From NCBI RefSeq assembly GCF_009183365.2, contig NZ_CP068230.1, positions 2,447,001 through 2,511,000 of the forward strand: DNA of 64,000 bases, read 5' to 3'. Within the stretch, counting starts at the first letter, position 1. Each line of letters starts with the position of its first letter. The notes below the pieces were generated by a model, which saw nothing but the letters and a program-made list of their open reading frames with translations, did not search any database and was not told the DNA's origin. Positions 25,813-34,386 of the stretch are shown in pieces. The DNA comes from Shewanella algae. GTDB lineage: Bacteria > Pseudomonadota > Gammaproteobacteria > Enterobacterales > Shewanellaceae. Made by a program: the position numbers and the translations under genes.

Positions 25813-26254
25813 TTTGCATAAACAGCAAACGCTTGCCATTGACCTCAGTAGTATCGATTTCAGTAGCATCGAATTCACAATAGCCCAGCTTTTGATAGAT
25901 ATGGCGGCCAACCTGATTAGTAGCAAATACATCGAGCCAGATACGTGAAGCGTTTAACTCATTAAGGCAATACTCTTCCATCAATTGCATCGCCCTTTGA
26001 CCTAAACCTTGACCCTTATGGGCGACAACAATTCTTCTGAACTCTATCTCCTTCGGCTTATCCTCGACCAAAATCATAAAACCCGCGAGTAACTCATTTT
26101 GATAAATCGAAAGATAGTGGACAGTGTCTTTCGTCATTTCAGCCAGATGCTTTTCCGCCGGATAAGGCATGATAAAGCCGGCCGTATTTTGCAACTGTTC
26201 CATTGCCACGAATTGGCCAATCTCAGTCGCGATAGCCTGCTTTAATTCAATCAT
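25802..26254 (-). CDS. GNAT-family N-acetyltransferase
   Basis: It has 150 aa. The acetyl-CoA binding motif A is seen as IVVAHKGQGLGQRAMQLMEEY (about residues 75-95), followed by the NQVGRHIYQKLGY motif B region. The substrate cannot be read from sequence. The ribosome site is GGAAG. The gene stands alone, with a terminator from the next minus-strand operon upstream. Its stop codon lies within an 18-bp tandem duplication. Confidence 0.85.
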   Translation of the reverse strand: MIELKQAIATEIGQFVAMEQLQNTAGFIMPYPAEKHLAEMTKDTVHYLSIYQNELLAGFMILVEDKPKEIEFRRIVVAHKGQGLGQRAMQLMEEYCLNELNASRIWLDVFATNQVGRHIYQKLGYCEFDATEIDTTEVNGKRLLFMQKWL

Positions 26255-26350
26255 CTTACTTCCGATCTCAAAATGCTAACCGCACTATTCTATATGTTGC
26301 AGGAGAGGCGATATATCGGTTTCATGCTGAACCTGTGCCGGATACGACAT

Positions 26351-26373
26351 AAAAAGCCCCGCAATGCGAGGCT
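26351..26373 (-). terminator. Terminator of the glucosaminidase-DUF2987 pair
   Basis: AGCCTCGC pairs with GCGGGGCT on the minus strand and is followed by TTTTT. It lies 56 bases past the DUF2987 stop. Confidence 0.85.
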
Positions 26374-26428
26374 CTGGTTTGTTTGACCAGAACTAACTGA
26401 CCCAGCGGGTTTAGCGGTTACTCGTTTG

Positions 26429-27058
26429 TCATTTGCCTGGCGCGACCCAAGGGCTGATCACTTTGGGTGTAGCATCAAACTTCAGCGTCTCAAGTAACGC
26501 GATTTCCTCATTACTGAGTTCATAGCGCTTATCCAGCGCCTGATGGCGGCCATCGAACCAAGCACCATTTTCACTGCCGCTAAACTCTATGCTCAAACCC
26601 GAGATAGGCTTGGCGAAGTACTTCATGGGAAAGCCTTGCATCTGCTTCAGCGCTTCATTCATTTGACTGCTGATGTTTCTCAGCTCGTCGCCGCTGTATT
26701 CTTGCTTGGGATTACGCACTCTGAGCTGCATCCCAATGCCACAGCCTTGCCCTTCACCTGCAATCTCAAGATTAATCAAGGCCCTGGCATTCTTGAGTTT
26801 TTCATCAAAGGGAATGAATAGCCGTTGGCCGGCATCGAAGGTCAGCGGAAAGCGCTCAGTCTCTGTACTGATACTGCCGGCTTTCACCTGACAGTTCTGG
26901 GTTTCAGGCACTGTAAACGCCAGATCTATGAGCTGATAATTCCCCTTATTCATCACTTTCATCCGCGCGTAAAAGTCGGCGTAGTTCAAAGATACCTGGC
27001 TCGCCATCAAAGAGGGTGACAGCAACAAGAGTGCACTAAACAGCAGTTTTTTCGACAT
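26429..27058 (-). CDS. Exported DUF2987-family protein
   Basis: It has 209 aa with a classical signal peptide (KKLLFSALLLLSPSLMA, cleavage near residue 19). The mature domain matches DUF2987, a periplasmic family common in Shewanella and relatives, with a Cys pair about 50 residues apart. Function is unknown. Its start lies within the end of the upstream glucosaminidase gene (23-base overlap), so the two are coupled. Confidence 0.78.
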   Translation of the reverse strand: MSKKLLFSALLLLSPSLMASQVSLNYADFYARMKVMNKGNYQLIDLAFTVPETQNCQVKAGSISTETERFPLTFDAGQRLFIPFDEKLKNARALINLEIAGEGQGCGIGMQLRVRNPKQEYSGDELRNISSQMNEALKQMQGFPMKYFAKPISGLSIEFSGSENGAWFDGRHQALDKRYELSNEEIALLETLKFDATPKVISPWVAPGK

Positions 27059-27863
27059 GGTTATCCACCAAATATTCTTCGTTGTGACGCAGCATATCGA
27101 GCAATTCGTCTATATAGGCTTCCTGGCGCTCCGAGTAGTTGACCAAACCATAGACCAGCTTTTCAGCGGTCAGCGGTTCTTGCTGGCTACGGAGATCGGC
27201 GCGAATGGAGCGAAACAGAGAATAGGCTGCATTGGAATTAAGATTGCGCATATAGGAAGCCACGGAATCATCGACCGATTTAAATACCGCAACCTCATGG
27301 GACATACCCTCGGTGCGTGACTGCGGCACCAAGCCGCAGCCTTTCTTGAAACACCATTGGCCAAAGAAATTGAGTCCTTCGCGGGCAAAGCGTGAGCTGC
27401 CCCAGCCGGTCTCATTGGCCGCCTGGATAAGTACCATAGATTCGGGGATCACATCGACCCGACGCAACAATTTATTGATGCTGTCGCTATCAATAGCGCG
27501 CATGGCATATTGATACTTTTCCGCCAAGCGTTGAATACGATACTGCTCGGCATCATTGAGCTGATGCTGGTTTTGCAGATGTTTTTGCACCTGTTCGAGG
27601 AATTTACGTTCCTCGGCGATAATCCGGTTTTGTTTTTGCACAGCCGGACGCAGGAAGTCAAAAAACGCCTGTTTCTTGTCGCTGACAACACTGATACTGC
27701 TGAAATCGGGGATCAAGCTGACGCCCAATTGGTTCTTTATCAGTGGCGCTGAAGTCTGCTCGGCGGTTTTCAAGCTGGGTATCAAATACACTCTCAGTGC
27801 CAATACCGACAGGATCACCAAAGCCAGTGCCAGGGTAAATGAGCCAAGTTTTCCGGTTTTCAA
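27036..27863 (-). CDS. Membrane-anchored glucosaminidase-domain protein (Bax-like)
   Basis: It has 275 aa. An N-terminal transmembrane anchor (about residues 8-29) is followed by a helical linker and a glucosaminidase domain (PF01832) with IQAANETGWGSSRFAREGLNFFG; the Glu in NETGWG is the catalytic acid. It probably cleaves glycan strands of peptidoglycan in the periplasm. It resembles E. coli Bax. It is first in a two-gene unit with the DUF2987 protein. Confidence 0.87.
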   Translation of the reverse strand: MKTGKLGSFTLALALVILSVLALRVYLIPSLKTAEQTSAPLIKNQLGVSLIPDFSSISVVSDKKQAFFDFLRPAVQKQNRIIAEERKFLEQVQKHLQNQHQLNDAEQYRIQRLAEKYQYAMRAIDSDSINKLLRRVDVIPESMVLIQAANETGWGSSRFAREGLNFFGQWCFKKGCGLVPQSRTEGMSHEVAVFKSVDDSVASYMRNLNSNAAYSLFRSIRADLRSQQEPLTAEKLVYGLVNYSERQEAYIDELLDMLRHNEEYLVDNHVEKTAV

Positions 27864-28013
27864 TCAGTCTTTCCTTTTGCCTGTTGCCCAAAGGTTACGG
27901 GGAAAATGTCCGCGCATTATATGTCAGATATCTCTTTTCACAAAATCAGCCGCTGGCAGCTTTCCCCCACTAATGTAGAATGTAAGGGTTTGAAACCGCA
28001 GCAAGGATCCGCT

Positions 28014-28916
28014 ATGCAAGCGCAGTTGTTCAGTCAATATCGGCAAGTTGTTGCCATTGGCGGTGGCCATGGTTTGGGAAGAGTCCTGTCGGCCTTGGCG
28101 TTTCTGGGTAACCACCTCACCGGCATAGTAGCAACAACAGACAATGGCGGCAGCACTGGCAGGTTAAGAAACAGCAATGACTGTATCGCCTGGGGCGATC
28201 TACGTAACTGTCTCAGCCAACTGGCCCATAAACCTTCTGTTGGCTCCTTGTTGTTCGAATACAGATTTGATGGCCAGGACGAGCTCAGCGGCCATAACCT
28301 GGGCAATCTTATCCTGACTGCGTTGGATCAGCTCTGCGTCCGGCCGCTTGAGGCTATCAATCTTATCCGTGGCCTACTCAAAATCGAGACCCGTCTGTAT
28401 CCCATGTCGGAACAACCCACACATCTTCTGGCACTCGATGTCTCCGGCAGTAAGGTGTTTGGTGAACTGGAAGTCGACAGCATGGCAGAGCGGCCCGTGG
28501 CAATGAATCTTGAACCTATGGTTCGGGCTACAGAGGAAGCGGTGGCGGCGTTGACGGCTGCCGAACTGATAATTTTAAGCCCGGGAAGCTTTCTCACCAG
28601 CTTGATGCCGCCTTTGCTGTTGCCCGAGTTGGCCACCGCCATTAAAAACAGCGCCGCTAAAGTGGTATTTATCGATAATCTGAAGCCCGAGGCTTCAGTG
28701 GCAGGGGAACTCAGTCTCAATGCCAAACTGGATTGGTGCCAGCAACTCATAGGCACAGGGCGTATTGATGCTGTGCTGTGTCATGGTCAGCCTGCGCAGG
28801 AAGGATTGATTTATCGCTCGCCGCTTGCCGACCCAATCCAGAGTGGTTGTCACGACAGAGACGCCTTGGTCAGCGCCCTGGTGCAAGCTCTGCAGCCGAA
28901 GAAACTCATTGCCTGA
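28014..28916 (+). CDS. yvcK: YvcK/GlmR-family gluconeogenesis factor
   Basis: It has 300 aa. The N-terminus has the glycine-rich nucleotide site VVAIGGGHGLGRVLSAL, then TTDNGGSTGRLR, GDLRNCL and GHNLGNLIL, all typical of the CofD/YvcK fold. B. subtilis YvcK (GlmR) binds UDP-GlcNAc and links central carbon to cell-wall precursor supply; E. coli has YbhK. The start is the ATG at 28014, behind AAGGA. The in-frame extension to 27906 has no family similarity. Confidence 0.9.
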   Translation: MQAQLFSQYRQVVAIGGGHGLGRVLSALAFLGNHLTGIVATTDNGGSTGRLRNSNDCIAWGDLRNCLSQLAHKPSVGSLLFEYRFDGQDELSGHNLGNLILTALDQLCVRPLEAINLIRGLLKIETRLYPMSEQPTHLLALDVSGSKVFGELEVDSMAERPVAMNLEPMVRATEEAVAALTAAELIILSPGSFLTSLMPPLLLPELATAIKNSAAKVVFIDNLKPEASVAGELSLNAKLDWCQQLIGTGRIDAVLCHGQPAQEGLIYRSPLADPIQSGCHDRDALVSALVQALQPKKLIA

Positions 28917-28953
28917 GCAGCATTTTTAAGACCGGTTTTGTGGCCGGATAAGT

Positions 28954-28979
28954 AAAAAGGACAGCCGCAGCTGTCCTTT
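28954..28979. terminator. Bidirectional terminator between yvcK and aspC
   Basis: AAAGGACAG pairs with CTGTCCTTT, with A-rich sequence on the left and T-rich sequence on the right. It serves the two convergent genes. Confidence 0.85.
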
Positions 28980-29005
28980 CTAAGCTTGGGCAAAATCCAA
29001 CAGGC

Positions 29006-30199
29006 TTAGAGCACCTTGGCTATCGCCTTGCAGATAACCGGCATATTGGTCTTGGTCATCCCGGCAACACTGATACGGCCGGAGCCAACAATGTAGACGC
29101 CGAACTCATCTTTAAGCCTGGCAACTTGTTCCTTGTTGAGGCCCGAGAAGCTGAACATACCGTTTTGACGAGATATGAAGCTGAAGTCGCGATCGACGCC
29201 TTCGGCCTTGAGGCTCTCAACGAACAGGGTTCTCATGCTGGCTATGCGCTGGCGCATTTCAGTCAGCTCTTGCTGCCACAGGGAATTTAGTTCACCGTCG
29301 TTGAGAATAGTGCTGACAATCATGGCACCATGAGCCGGCGGGTTTGAGTAGTTGGCGCGAATGGTACGCTTAACCTGACTGAAAGCCCTGGCAGCTGATT
29401 CACTGTCTTTGGCCACCAGAGTCACGGCGCCGATACGCTCATTATAGAGCCCGAAGTTTTTCGAGAAAGAGTTGGCAACCAGCAGCTCCGGCACCAAGGC
29501 GGCAACGGCTCTGAGCCCTTGGGCATCTTCTTCAATTCCAGTGCCAAAGCCCTGATAGGCAAAGTCAAACAGGGGAACCAAGCCCTTTTCTGCACACAGT
29601 TTGGCAACTTGCTGCCATTGATTGATATTCAGATCGATACCGGTCGGGTTGTGGCAGCAGCCGTGCAGCAGCACAAGATCACCCTCACTCGCCTGTTGCA
29701 GATCTGTCATCATGGCATCGAAGTCGAGATCATGGGTTTCTGCCTGATAATAGCTGTACTCTTTGATCTCAAGCCCGGCGGTTTCGAAGATGTTCTTATG
29801 ATTGGCCCAGGTTGGGTTGCTGATCCAAATGGTTTTGCTGTCTGTGTTGCTCAGGACAAACTCGGCAGCGACCCGCAGTGAGCCGGTACCACCCGGTGCC
29901 TGAGCCGTTACTGCCCGGCCATCGGCGATTATGGCGTTGTCTTTACCGAATAGCAGTTGTTGAACCGCCTGGTTATACAGGGCAACCCCTTCAATACCGA
30001 GATAGCTCTTGGTCTTTTCCTCTTCGAGCAACTTGGCCTCTGCCAACTTGACCGACTTGAGTACCGGGGTCTGGCCAGCCTCATCCTTATAGATGCCAAC
30101 ACCCAGGTTGACTTTATCCGTGCGGGGATCGGCTTTAAAAGCCTCGGTTAAACCAAGAATGGGATCGGCCGGCGCGGCGGTAATCTGAGAAAAAATCAT
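29006..30199 (-). CDS. aspC: Aspartate/aromatic aminotransferase
   Basis: It has 397 aa and is a fold-type I PLP enzyme of the AspC/TyrB group. The N-terminus is MIFSQITAAPADPILGL. HGCCHNPTG and DFAYQGFG are present, the PLP Lys is in NSFSKNFGLYNERIG, and an Arg for the alpha-carboxylate is near the C-terminus. It interconverts aspartate and oxaloacetate, and may also act on aromatic amino acids; sequence alone does not separate AspC from TyrB. The start is the ATG at 30199, with AGGAAAG upstream. Confidence 0.9.
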   Translation of the reverse strand: MIFSQITAAPADPILGLTEAFKADPRTDKVNLGVGIYKDEAGQTPVLKSVKLAEAKLLEEEKTKSYLGIEGVALYNQAVQQLLFGKDNAIIADGRAVTAQAPGGTGSLRVAAEFVLSNTDSKTIWISNPTWANHKNIFETAGLEIKEYSYYQAETHDLDFDAMMTDLQQASEGDLVLLHGCCHNPTGIDLNINQWQQVAKLCAEKGLVPLFDFAYQGFGTGIEEDAQGLRAVAALVPELLVANSFSKNFGLYNERIGAVTLVAKDSESAARAFSQVKRTIRANYSNPPAHGAMIVSTILNDGELNSLWQQELTEMRQRIASMRTLFVESLKAEGVDRDFSFISRQNGMFSFSGLNKEQVARLKDEFGVYIVGSGRISVAGMTKTNMPVICKAIAKVL

Positions 30200-30412
30200 G
30201 ACAGCTTTCCTGTAATTGGACATGTAGGGACAAATCGGCTCCATTTATACCATTGTCCTCGCCCGGGTTACAGTCTCCTTGGCAGATTCTGAGTCATTTA
30301 ATTTATTACTTGAAGGATATTCACTCAGAAAGGAAATTTGTCATGGATATGACAACGAAGTGCGCTACGGATGACTTCAGCCCGTTTGTGATGTCGGTTA
30401 GGTTCGGAAATG

Positions 30413-30444
30413 AAAAACGGGACCCAGTTGATACTGGATCCCGT
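30413..30444 (-). terminator. Terminator after the first tRNA-Ser(GGA)
   Basis: On the minus strand ACGGGATCCAGT pairs with ACTGGGTCCCGT (one mismatch) and is followed by TTTTTC. It lies 10 bases past the tRNA. Confidence 0.85.
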
Positions 30445-30454
30445 TATCAGAATC

Positions 30455-30542
30455 TGGCGGTGAAGGAGGGATTCGAACCCTCGATACGTTGCCGTATACA
30501 CACTTTCCAGGCGTGCTCCTTCAGCCACTCGGACACCTCACC
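30455..30542 (-). tRNA. tRNA-Ser (anticodon GGA), downstream copy
   Basis: This is a complete class II tRNA of 88 bases with CCA encoded. The acceptor pairs GGTGAGG with CTTCACC and discriminator G. The anticodon loop CTGGAAA gives GGA, and the T loop is TTCGAAC. It is identical to the copy at 30744-30831. Confidence 0.96.
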
Positions 30543-30702
30543 GTACGTTGGACATTGCGTCTCAACGGGGCGCTACTATAGAGAACTCCAAAGGCCGGGT
30601 CAATGCTTTATCACGCATTATCATCCGTTCGCTTGGTTTTTAGCCTTGAAGGACAGAACAGCCTAAGATAACTCCCCTATCATCCCCTGGGCTTTATAAA
30701 CG

Positions 30703-30733
30703 AAAACGGGGTTCAGCCTAAACTGAACCCCGT
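30703..30733 (-). terminator. Terminator after the second tRNA-Ser(GGA)
   Basis: On the minus strand ACGGGGTTCAGTTT pairs with GGCTGAACCCCGT and is followed by TTTTCG. It lies between the two tRNA copies, so each copy has its own terminator. Confidence 0.85.
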
Positions 30734-30743
30734 CGTCTAAATC

Positions 30744-30831
30744 TGGCGGTGAAGGAGGGATTCGAACCCTCGATACGTTGCCGTATACACACTTTCCAGG
30801 CGTGCTCCTTCAGCCACTCGGACACCTCACC
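30744..30831 (-). tRNA. tRNA-Ser (anticodon GGA), upstream copy
   Basis: It is identical over all 88 bases to the copy at 30455-30542, with the same anticodon loop CTGGAAA and encoded CCA. The two copies are 289 bases apart. Flanking sequences differ, including the terminators, so the duplication is not recent in the flanks or the tRNAs are kept identical by conversion. Confidence 0.96.
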
Positions 30832-30902
30832 GCATCGATACTATTTACTGTGCGTATCAACACATTCAGCAAGAGATATCTCTATCCCCTTGATGGAGCG
30901 GT

Positions 30903-30931
30903 ACTTTACGCAAAAGGCGAATGCCGGTCAA
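30903..30931 (-). promoter_or_regulatory. Promoter of the tandem tRNA-Ser(GGA) genes
   Basis: On the minus strand TTGACC (30931-30926) and TAAAGT (30908-30903) are separated by 17 bases. The upstream tRNA copy starts 71 bases further on. Confidence 0.6.
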
Positions 30932-30995
30932 GCAAAAATCCGCCATAATATCCGTTTGCGCGTTTGCTGAACAAAGCGGGTGAAAAATGCTGCAA

Positions 30996-32996
30996 TCAAT
31001 GTTCATTGAGGCGGAATTTACTCACTTCATCGCTCATCTTGTTGGCGTCTTTAATCAACAGCTCATTGAGTTTGCCAAGCTCATTGGCGATATCCTGAGT
31101 ATTACGGTAAATATCGCTAATCTTCATAGCGTTGCGATTCACCTCTTCTGATACGGCCGATTGCTCATGGGTCGCGGCAGCTATCTGTTCATTCATGCTA
31201 TCGATAACCTCCACGTGCTCAACTATGCGTCTTAGTTCCTCACCGGCGCGATTGGCCTCATCGACACTGGTACCCGCCTGCGTCTTGCCTTTGGTGATGG
31301 CGGCTACCGCCACTTCGGCGCCCTGTTTGAGCCTTACTGTCATATTACGAATATCTTCGGTGGAAGATTGTGCCCGCTGCGCCAGATTGCGCACCTCATC
31401 GGCCACCACGGCAAAGCCGCGGCCCATTTCGCCGGCCCGGGCGGCTTCGATAGCGGCATTCAGAGCCAGGAGATTAGTCTGCTCGGCTATGCCACTGATG
31501 ACCTCCAGTACACTGACAATGCCGTGAATATCTTTATCCAGTTTGGATATTGCATCGGCGGCATAACTGATCTCTTCAGCCAGTTCATTGATGGCCGATG
31601 CCGTGCGCCCCACTTCCAGGCTCCCTTCCCTGGCCTCAGTGCTGGCTTGATTGGAAGCTTCCGAGGCCCGTACCGCATTGGAGGCAATTTCCTGTACGGT
31701 TGAGCTCATTTCTGTCATCGCCGAAGCCACTTGTTCTGTCTCACTGTAGCCAACAGATACATCGGCCTGCATCTGGGTCGAGTGTTGTTCCATCTGTTGC
31801 ACCACTCCAAGCAGGGTCTTGCTGCTGGAGCGGACGCGCAGTATTACCTGTTCAAAGTCAGTCATCATACTGTTGAAAGACTCGGCCAGCTCGCCAAATT
31901 CATCTTTGCCCGTATGGGGCAAACGCACGCTTAAGTCATAGTGAGCCCTGGCTCGGGTTACGCCCTGATGTAACTCCCTCAAGCTGCCGTGCAGATACTT
32001 GAGTATGATGCTGGAGACCAGACTGACAATGATCAGACCTATCACCATGATCCCAAGTAGAAGCCAGGTCTGATTGGCTGCGCTTTGCTGTTTACTCAGA
32101 GTCTCTGCCAGCAGTTTGTCTGACAGCTGCTGCTCAAACTTATGCAGAAGATCGATACGGGCAGTGGATTGGGCAAACCAGGTTTCGGGAGATTGAGACT
32201 TGAGCTCTTCGGCTTTCTGACCAAAGGCCAATTCCCTCAAGCGAGCCACTTCAGCCACTGCGGCTTGGGCTTGCAATACCTGTAAATTCTTGAGTGCGGT
32301 TTCATCAGCCAAGGCCACAAACCTTTCCTGATAAGCGTCCTGCTCGGAAACCAGAGTGATAAATTTGCGATAGACACCAGGTTTGAACTCACTTTGGCCG
32401 AAGGTTGAACTCAGTACGGCCCGCTCGATACCGGCGCGTTCCTTCATCTGCAAAAAGGCCGAGAATGCTGCAGCTTGCATGGCAATTTGTTGATCGCCGC
32501 CCTTCTGTACACTGAGATCGACAATCGACAACAGTAATTTATTCAGCTGTGTGTAAAACGCCACTTCTTCGGCAACGCTTATCCCTTGCCTATCAACCTG
32601 GCTGCGAATTTCTCTCAAGCGGGCAATGCTGTTCCTTGCCTCGGTTAAATCAGCGGCAAAATCGGTGGGAAGCTGATGATTATTCAAGAAATCATTGAAT
32701 TGTTGGAGTTGATTATCTGTGAGTTGCCGCTGGCCCGGTAGTTTGTCGGCAAAGCTCTTGCCCTTGGAGCCGAGATAACCGGCGCTCATGCCGCGCTCTT
32801 TTTGCAGCTCATGCACCAGCGCCGAGTTAACCACCGCCAGTTCACTGAGATCCAGCACTTCTTCCAGGCCATTGGCAAGCGACAGCCGATCGCTGAACAA
32901 CAAAATACCAAACAGGGTTGCCGCAATGAAAGGCGGCAGGATAACCAAGAGAAATTTGTGTTTCAGAGGAAGATTTTCAATCCATTGCCATTTCAT
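30996..32996 (-). CDS. Methyl-accepting chemotaxis protein with nitrate/nitrite-sensing (NIT) domain
   Basis: It has 666 aa. Transmembrane helix 1 (about 14-33) precedes a helical periplasmic NIT-type domain (about 45-300), which begins with VHELQKERGMSAGYLGSKG, a signature of NIT sensors. Helix 2 (about 312-335), HAMP and a cytoplasmic signalling domain follow, with the conserved hairpin tip EQTNLLALNAAIEAARAGE. It directs swimming through CheA/CheW. Nitrate or nitrite as ligand is inferred from the domain. The C-terminus lacks a CheR-tethering pentapeptide. The ribosome site is AAAGGATG. Confidence 0.92.
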   Translation of the reverse strand: MKWQWIENLPLKHKFLLVILPPFIAATLFGILLFSDRLSLANGLEEVLDLSELAVVNSALVHELQKERGMSAGYLGSKGKSFADKLPGQRQLTDNQLQQFNDFLNNHQLPTDFAADLTEARNSIARLREIRSQVDRQGISVAEEVAFYTQLNKLLLSIVDLSVQKGGDQQIAMQAAAFSAFLQMKERAGIERAVLSSTFGQSEFKPGVYRKFITLVSEQDAYQERFVALADETALKNLQVLQAQAAVAEVARLRELAFGQKAEELKSQSPETWFAQSTARIDLLHKFEQQLSDKLLAETLSKQQSAANQTWLLLGIMVIGLIIVSLVSSIILKYLHGSLRELHQGVTRARAHYDLSVRLPHTGKDEFGELAESFNSMMTDFEQVILRVRSSSKTLLGVVQQMEQHSTQMQADVSVGYSETEQVASAMTEMSSTVQEIASNAVRASEASNQASTEAREGSLEVGRTASAINELAEEISYAADAISKLDKDIHGIVSVLEVISGIAEQTNLLALNAAIEAARAGEMGRGFAVVADEVRNLAQRAQSSTEDIRNMTVRLKQGAEVAVAAITKGKTQAGTSVDEANRAGEELRRIVEHVEVIDSMNEQIAAATHEQSAVSEEVNRNAMKISDIYRNTQDIANELGKLNELLIKDANKMSDEVSKFRLNEH

Positions 32997-33096
32997 TGAT
33001 GCATCCTTTAAGCAGCTAACTTACTAATTTATTGCTATGAAATACAATTTTTAGCATACGTCGGCAAGTATAGTCGATCAAACCGAGTGTAAATGG

Positions 33097-33124
33097 AAAA
33101 AGAGCCTGCATTTGCAGGCTCTTT
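33097..33124 (-). terminator. Terminator of nadA
   Basis: AAAGAGCCTGCA pairs with TGCAGGCTCTTT, with TTTTCC on the minus strand. It lies 28 bases past the nadA stop. Confidence 0.88.
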
Positions 33125-33151
33125 GACTTGGTTCAAACTCTTGCGGGTTTA

Positions 33152-34219
33152 TCAGGCGTTGCCTTTGACTTGCATGTTGAGGGTCTTGGCAAAATCCAGC
33201 ATCCGGGTCAGAGGCACCAGAGCCCCTTGACGCAGCTCTTCATCGACAAAGATCTCATGCTGGCTGTTGTCCTGACTTTCCAGCGCACTGGCTATCGCCT
33301 TGAGGCCATTCATTGCCATCCAGGGGCAGTGAGCACAGCTGCGGCAAGTGGCGCCTTCACCGCCGGTTGGGGCTTCAATCAAGGTCTTGCCCGGTGCTGC
33401 CTGTTGCATCTTGTAGAAGATGCCTCTGTCAGTGGCCACGATAAAGGTATCATTGTCCATGGTCTGGGCGGCTTTGATCAACTGGCTGGTTGAACCTACC
33501 GCATCGGCCATTTCCACCACACTCGCCGGAGATTCAGGGTGAACCAGAATCGCGGCGTTCGGGTGCTGCGCCTTTAATTGACGCAAGGCCCTGGCCTTGA
33601 ATTCATCGTGAACGATACACTCGCCCTGCCACATCAACATCTCGGCACCGGTTTGCTTGGCAATATAACTGCCCAAGTGACGGTCTGGCCCCCAGATGAT
33701 TTTTTTGCCTTCACTGTCCAGGTGTTCAACGATTTCCAGCGCTATGCTGGAAGTCACCACCCAATCGGCCCGGGCTTTGACCGCAGCCGACGTGTTGGCA
33801 TAGACCACAACAGTGTGATCCGGGTGCGCATCACAGAAGGCACTGAACTGCTCAATAGGACAGCCAACATCCAGAGAACAGGTGGCTTCCAGAGTCGGCA
33901 TCAGAATGGTTTTTTCCGGGCTAAGGATCTTGGCGGTTTCCCCCATAAACTTAACCCCGGCAACGATGAGCTTCTTGGCAGGATGATCGCGACCAAAACG
34001 CGCCATTTCCAACGAGTCGGAAACGCAGCCACCGGTTTCCTCGGCCAGTGCCTGAATTTCAGGATCTGTATAGTAATGGGCAACCAGAACAGCATTCTGC
34101 TCCTTGAGCAGCTGCTTGATCCTGGCTTTGTATTCGCTTTTTTCCTGTTCAGACAAGGGAACCGGTTTTGGCGGGAAAGGATATTGAATGTGTTCTATGC
34201 TTGGTGCTACCTGACTCAT
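33152..34219 (-). CDS. nadA: Quinolinate synthase A
   Basis: It has 355 aa. NadA condenses iminoaspartate with dihydroxyacetone phosphate in NAD synthesis. The three Fe-S cysteines are visible: EATCSLDVGCP, the Cys in QGECIVHDEF or nearby, and the C-terminal GATCRSCAHCPWM cluster. VLVAHYYTDPEIQ lies near the N-terminus. The start is the ATG at 34219 (MSQVAPS); a longer frame to 34300 has no family match. It is monocistronic, downstream of the bkd operon with a terminator between them. Confidence 0.95.
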   Translation of the reverse strand: MSQVAPSIEHIQYPFPPKPVPLSEQEKSEYKARIKQLLKEQNAVLVAHYYTDPEIQALAEETGGCVSDSLEMARFGRDHPAKKLIVAGVKFMGETAKILSPEKTILMPTLEATCSLDVGCPIEQFSAFCDAHPDHTVVVYANTSAAVKARADWVVTSSIALEIVEHLDSEGKKIIWGPDRHLGSYIAKQTGAEMLMWQGECIVHDEFKARALRQLKAQHPNAAILVHPESPASVVEMADAVGSTSQLIKAAQTMDNDTFIVATDRGIFYKMQQAAPGKTLIEAPTGGEGATCRSCAHCPWMAMNGLKAIASALESQDNSQHEIFVDEELRQGALVPLTRMLDFAKTLNMQVKGNA

Positions 34220-34358
34220 AACAGACCCAATGCGACTAATACTGTTGGCGATTATACGAAATCTGCCATCAAATCGTAACCACTTTATGCTTGGGATCAA
34301 ATAAAGCCATTGCCTTAAGAAGGCAAGAATAGTGCTGCTCCCGAAGCACCCCTAAAAC

Positions 34359-34382
34359 AAGGCCCCGCATTGCAGGGCCTTT
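34359..34382 (-). terminator. Terminator of the bkd operon
   Basis: AAAGGCCCTGC pairs with GCGGGGCCTT (minus strand), followed by GTTTTAG. It is 4 bases past the bkdB stop. Confidence 0.82.
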
Positions 34383-34386
34383 ATGA

